Shown here: positions 6,376-7,342 of the stretch, piece after piece
Position numbering within the stretch: position 1 is the first letter of the stretch
How the letters are laid out: the number at the start of each line of letters is the position of its first letter
Origin: Candidatus Hodarchaeota archaeon
GTDB lineage: Archaea > Asgardarchaeota > Heimdallarchaeia > Hodarchaeales > YT1-057
Reading direction: 5' to 3'
NCBI GenBank assembly: GCA_016839955.1
Contig: JAEOTI010000106.1
Location: 1-7,342, forward strand
Length of the DNA stretch: 7,342 bases
Notes under the pieces: model-generated
The model's database searches: none
What the model was told of the DNA's origin: nothing
The model's input: the letters and a program-made list of their open reading frames with translations, nothing else
Program-made: the position numbers and the translations under genes

Positions 6376-6515
6376 TTATTTCTTCTTTCATTCAGGAATC
6401 TTCTTTTTTCTCATCAAGTTAATATGAGAATTTATCCATTAGTTCAAATAGTTATTAGAAAAGTAAGAGAATCGGGGTTTATATGCCTTTAAGAGTTATT
6501 ATTCAGGAGAAGTAA

Positions 6516-6524
6516 TTATAAAAG
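6516..6524 (+). promoter_or_regulatory. Possible TATA box for the Rab-like GTPase gene
   Basis: TTATAAAAG lies about 52 nt before ATG 6572; transcription starting about 25 nt downstream would leave a leader of roughly 26 nt. Other TATA-like strings occur at 6478-6485 (TTTATATG), 6598-6606 (TTATAAAAC) and near 6645-6654, so the assignment is uncertain and depends on which start codon is used. Confidence 0.35.
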
Positions 6525-6571
6525 CTTGAAAACAGAATTGATCGCATTTTGAGGACGTTAATGGAGAGGAC

Positions 6572-7264
6572 ATGACTCCTACAGCTTTAATTAACTCTTA
6601 TAAAACTAAAAGAGTCTATAGAAACTACAATTGTCAATACGAAAGCATATTAAAGATTAATTTTACAAAAAATTTGAAGAAGGATATTTCATTGTCACAA
6701 GCCCCAAAGCTATTCATGTTAAAATTACCTTTACTTGGAGACGCTGCTGTCGGAAAAACAACTTTAGTCAGAGCTTTCATGGGTGGAACTATTTCTGAAA
6801 AATATTCACCCACATTAGGTGTCGAGATTGGTAGAAAAATAGTCCATATTGAACTCGACCAAGGTCTTGTAGAGATTAATTTTCAACTCTGGGATTTAGC
6901 TGGGCAAGCTTCCTTTAAGACCATTCGTTCTTCTTACTACCGTGGTGCGTCTGGACTAGTTCTTGTCTACGACATTGGTAGACGGGATACTTTTATAAAC
7001 TTAGAAAAATGGCTAGAAGAAGCATGGGGTTTTCTAGGTCATGTTCCGATTGTTTTAGTTGGGAATAAGTTAGATTTACGAGCAAAAAACCAAGAAGAAG
7101 TCAGTAGAGATGAAGGAAAAGAGTATGCGGAACGTATTAAGGCTGAAACTGGATTGAATACCCCTTTTATCGAAGCTTGTGCCATCCGATCTCAGAATGC
7201 TGATACACCCTTTAAAGATCTAGGAAATGTAATAATTTCTCATAAGGGAGAGCAGATTAAATAG
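6572..7264 (+). CDS. Rab-like small GTPase of the Ras superfamily (Asgard type)
   Basis: A small GTP-binding switch protein. Numbered from ATG 6572 (230 residues): P-loop GDAAVGKT 56-63; switch I YSPTLGVEIG with Thr81 for magnesium; G3 WDLAGQ 107-112 with catalytic Gln112 present; Rab-like RSSYYRGASGLVLVYD 119-134; G4 NKLD 165-168. The G5 element reads EACAI (201-205) instead of the usual E(T/S)SAK, so base contacts there are altered. The tail ends GEQIK with no cysteine, so no Rab-style prenylation. ATG 6572 has GGAG 5 nt upstream but gives an unusual basic, tyrosine-rich 40-residue extension. An in-frame TTG at 6692 with GGA 7 nt upstream gives 190 residues with the P-loop at residue 16, the normal family layout. 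I list the longer form, but the shorter is equally likely. In eukaryotes relatives direct membrane traffic; the role in archaea is unknown. An ORF starts at the base after the stop. Confidence 0.9.
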   Translation: MTPTALINSYKTKRVYRNYNCQYESILKINFTKNLKKDISLSQAPKLFMLKLPLLGDAAVGKTTLVRAFMGGTISEKYSPTLGVEIGRKIVHIELDQGLVEINFQLWDLAGQASFKTIRSSYYRGASGLVLVYDIGRRDTFINLEKWLEEAWGFLGHVPIVLVGNKLDLRAKNQEEVSRDEGKEYAERIKAETGLNTPFIEACAIRSQNADTPFKDLGNVIISHKGEQIK

Positions 7265-7342
7265 ATGGTTTCATTTCCAGATGATTTTGAAGAAAATGTC
7301 AGAAAAATATTACTACCTTTTGATTCAAGATTAGAAGTCAAA
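7265..7342 (+). CDS. 5' part of an unidentified gene, cut by the window edge
   Basis: ATG at 7265 directly follows the GTPase stop codon TAG (7262-7264) and the frame stays open for 26 codons to the last base. The visible residues MVSFPDDFEENVRKILLPFD continue with SRLEVK; this is too short to assign. GGGAG at 7246-7250 lies 14 nt before the ATG, somewhat far for an SD, so translation may be coupled to the GTPase. Zero spacing on the same strand implies cotranscription and a possible functional link such as a regulator, effector or second subunit, which is inference only. A real gene is likely but not proven from 26 codons. Confidence 0.5.
   Translation, partial: MVSFPDDFEENVRKILLPFDSRLEVK

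Noticed and set aside
6551..6571. GAGGAC repeated at 6551-6556 and 6566-6571
   Set aside because: It is a six-base repeat in a purine-rich SD region with no extended similarity.

Overview
The window is A+T-rich, intron-free and gene-dense. It most likely comes from an archaeon, and an Asgard archaeon is the best guess. The main clue is a Ras-superfamily GTPase at the right edge with a strikingly Rab-like sequence (P-loop GDAAVGKT, switch II DLAGQ followed by RSSYYRGA, base motif NKLD), encoded in a compact prokaryotic layout. Two + strand genes also have archaeal-type TATA boxes at plausible distances, most genes have Shine-Dalgarno (SD) sites, and there are three coiled-coil proteins. No rRNA, marker gene or database search backs this assignment, so the lineage is an inference.

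Layout from left to right. (1) The end of a coiled-coil protein gene on + that may begin before the window. (2) A DegT/DnrJ/EryC1/StrS-family PLP aminotransferase on +. (3) A two-gene coiled-coil operon on -, positions 3149 to 1732, whose last gene overlaps the aminotransferase tail to tail by 4 nt. (4) A 226-nt divergent intergenic region holding two perfect 9-bp inverted repeats, one overlapping a TATA box. (5) A canonical ornithine aminotransferase (rocD type) on +. (6) A convergent 584-residue serine hydrolase of the beta-lactamase/Pab87 type on -. (7) A 209-nt divergent intergenic region. (8) The Rab-like GTPase on +, followed with zero spacing by the first 26 codons of another ORF that leaves the window.

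The genes do not form one pathway. The two aminotransferases are unrelated in fold subtype and probable substrate: a nucleotide-sugar type and an ornithine type. The serine hydrolase stands alone. Functional coupling is supported by position only for the two minus-strand coiled-coil genes and for the GTPase with the ORF abutting it. These two pairs, and the uncharacterised helical C-terminal domain of the larger coiled-coil protein, are the most promising places to look for undescribed biology. No mobile element, CRISPR array, tRNA or rRNA was seen.

Start codons needed care. For three genes (DegT, the larger coiled-coil protein, the hydrolase) the longest frame begins at a GTG that lies in or beside the SD of a better start a few codons downstream. 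The coordinates given here use the SD-supported start.
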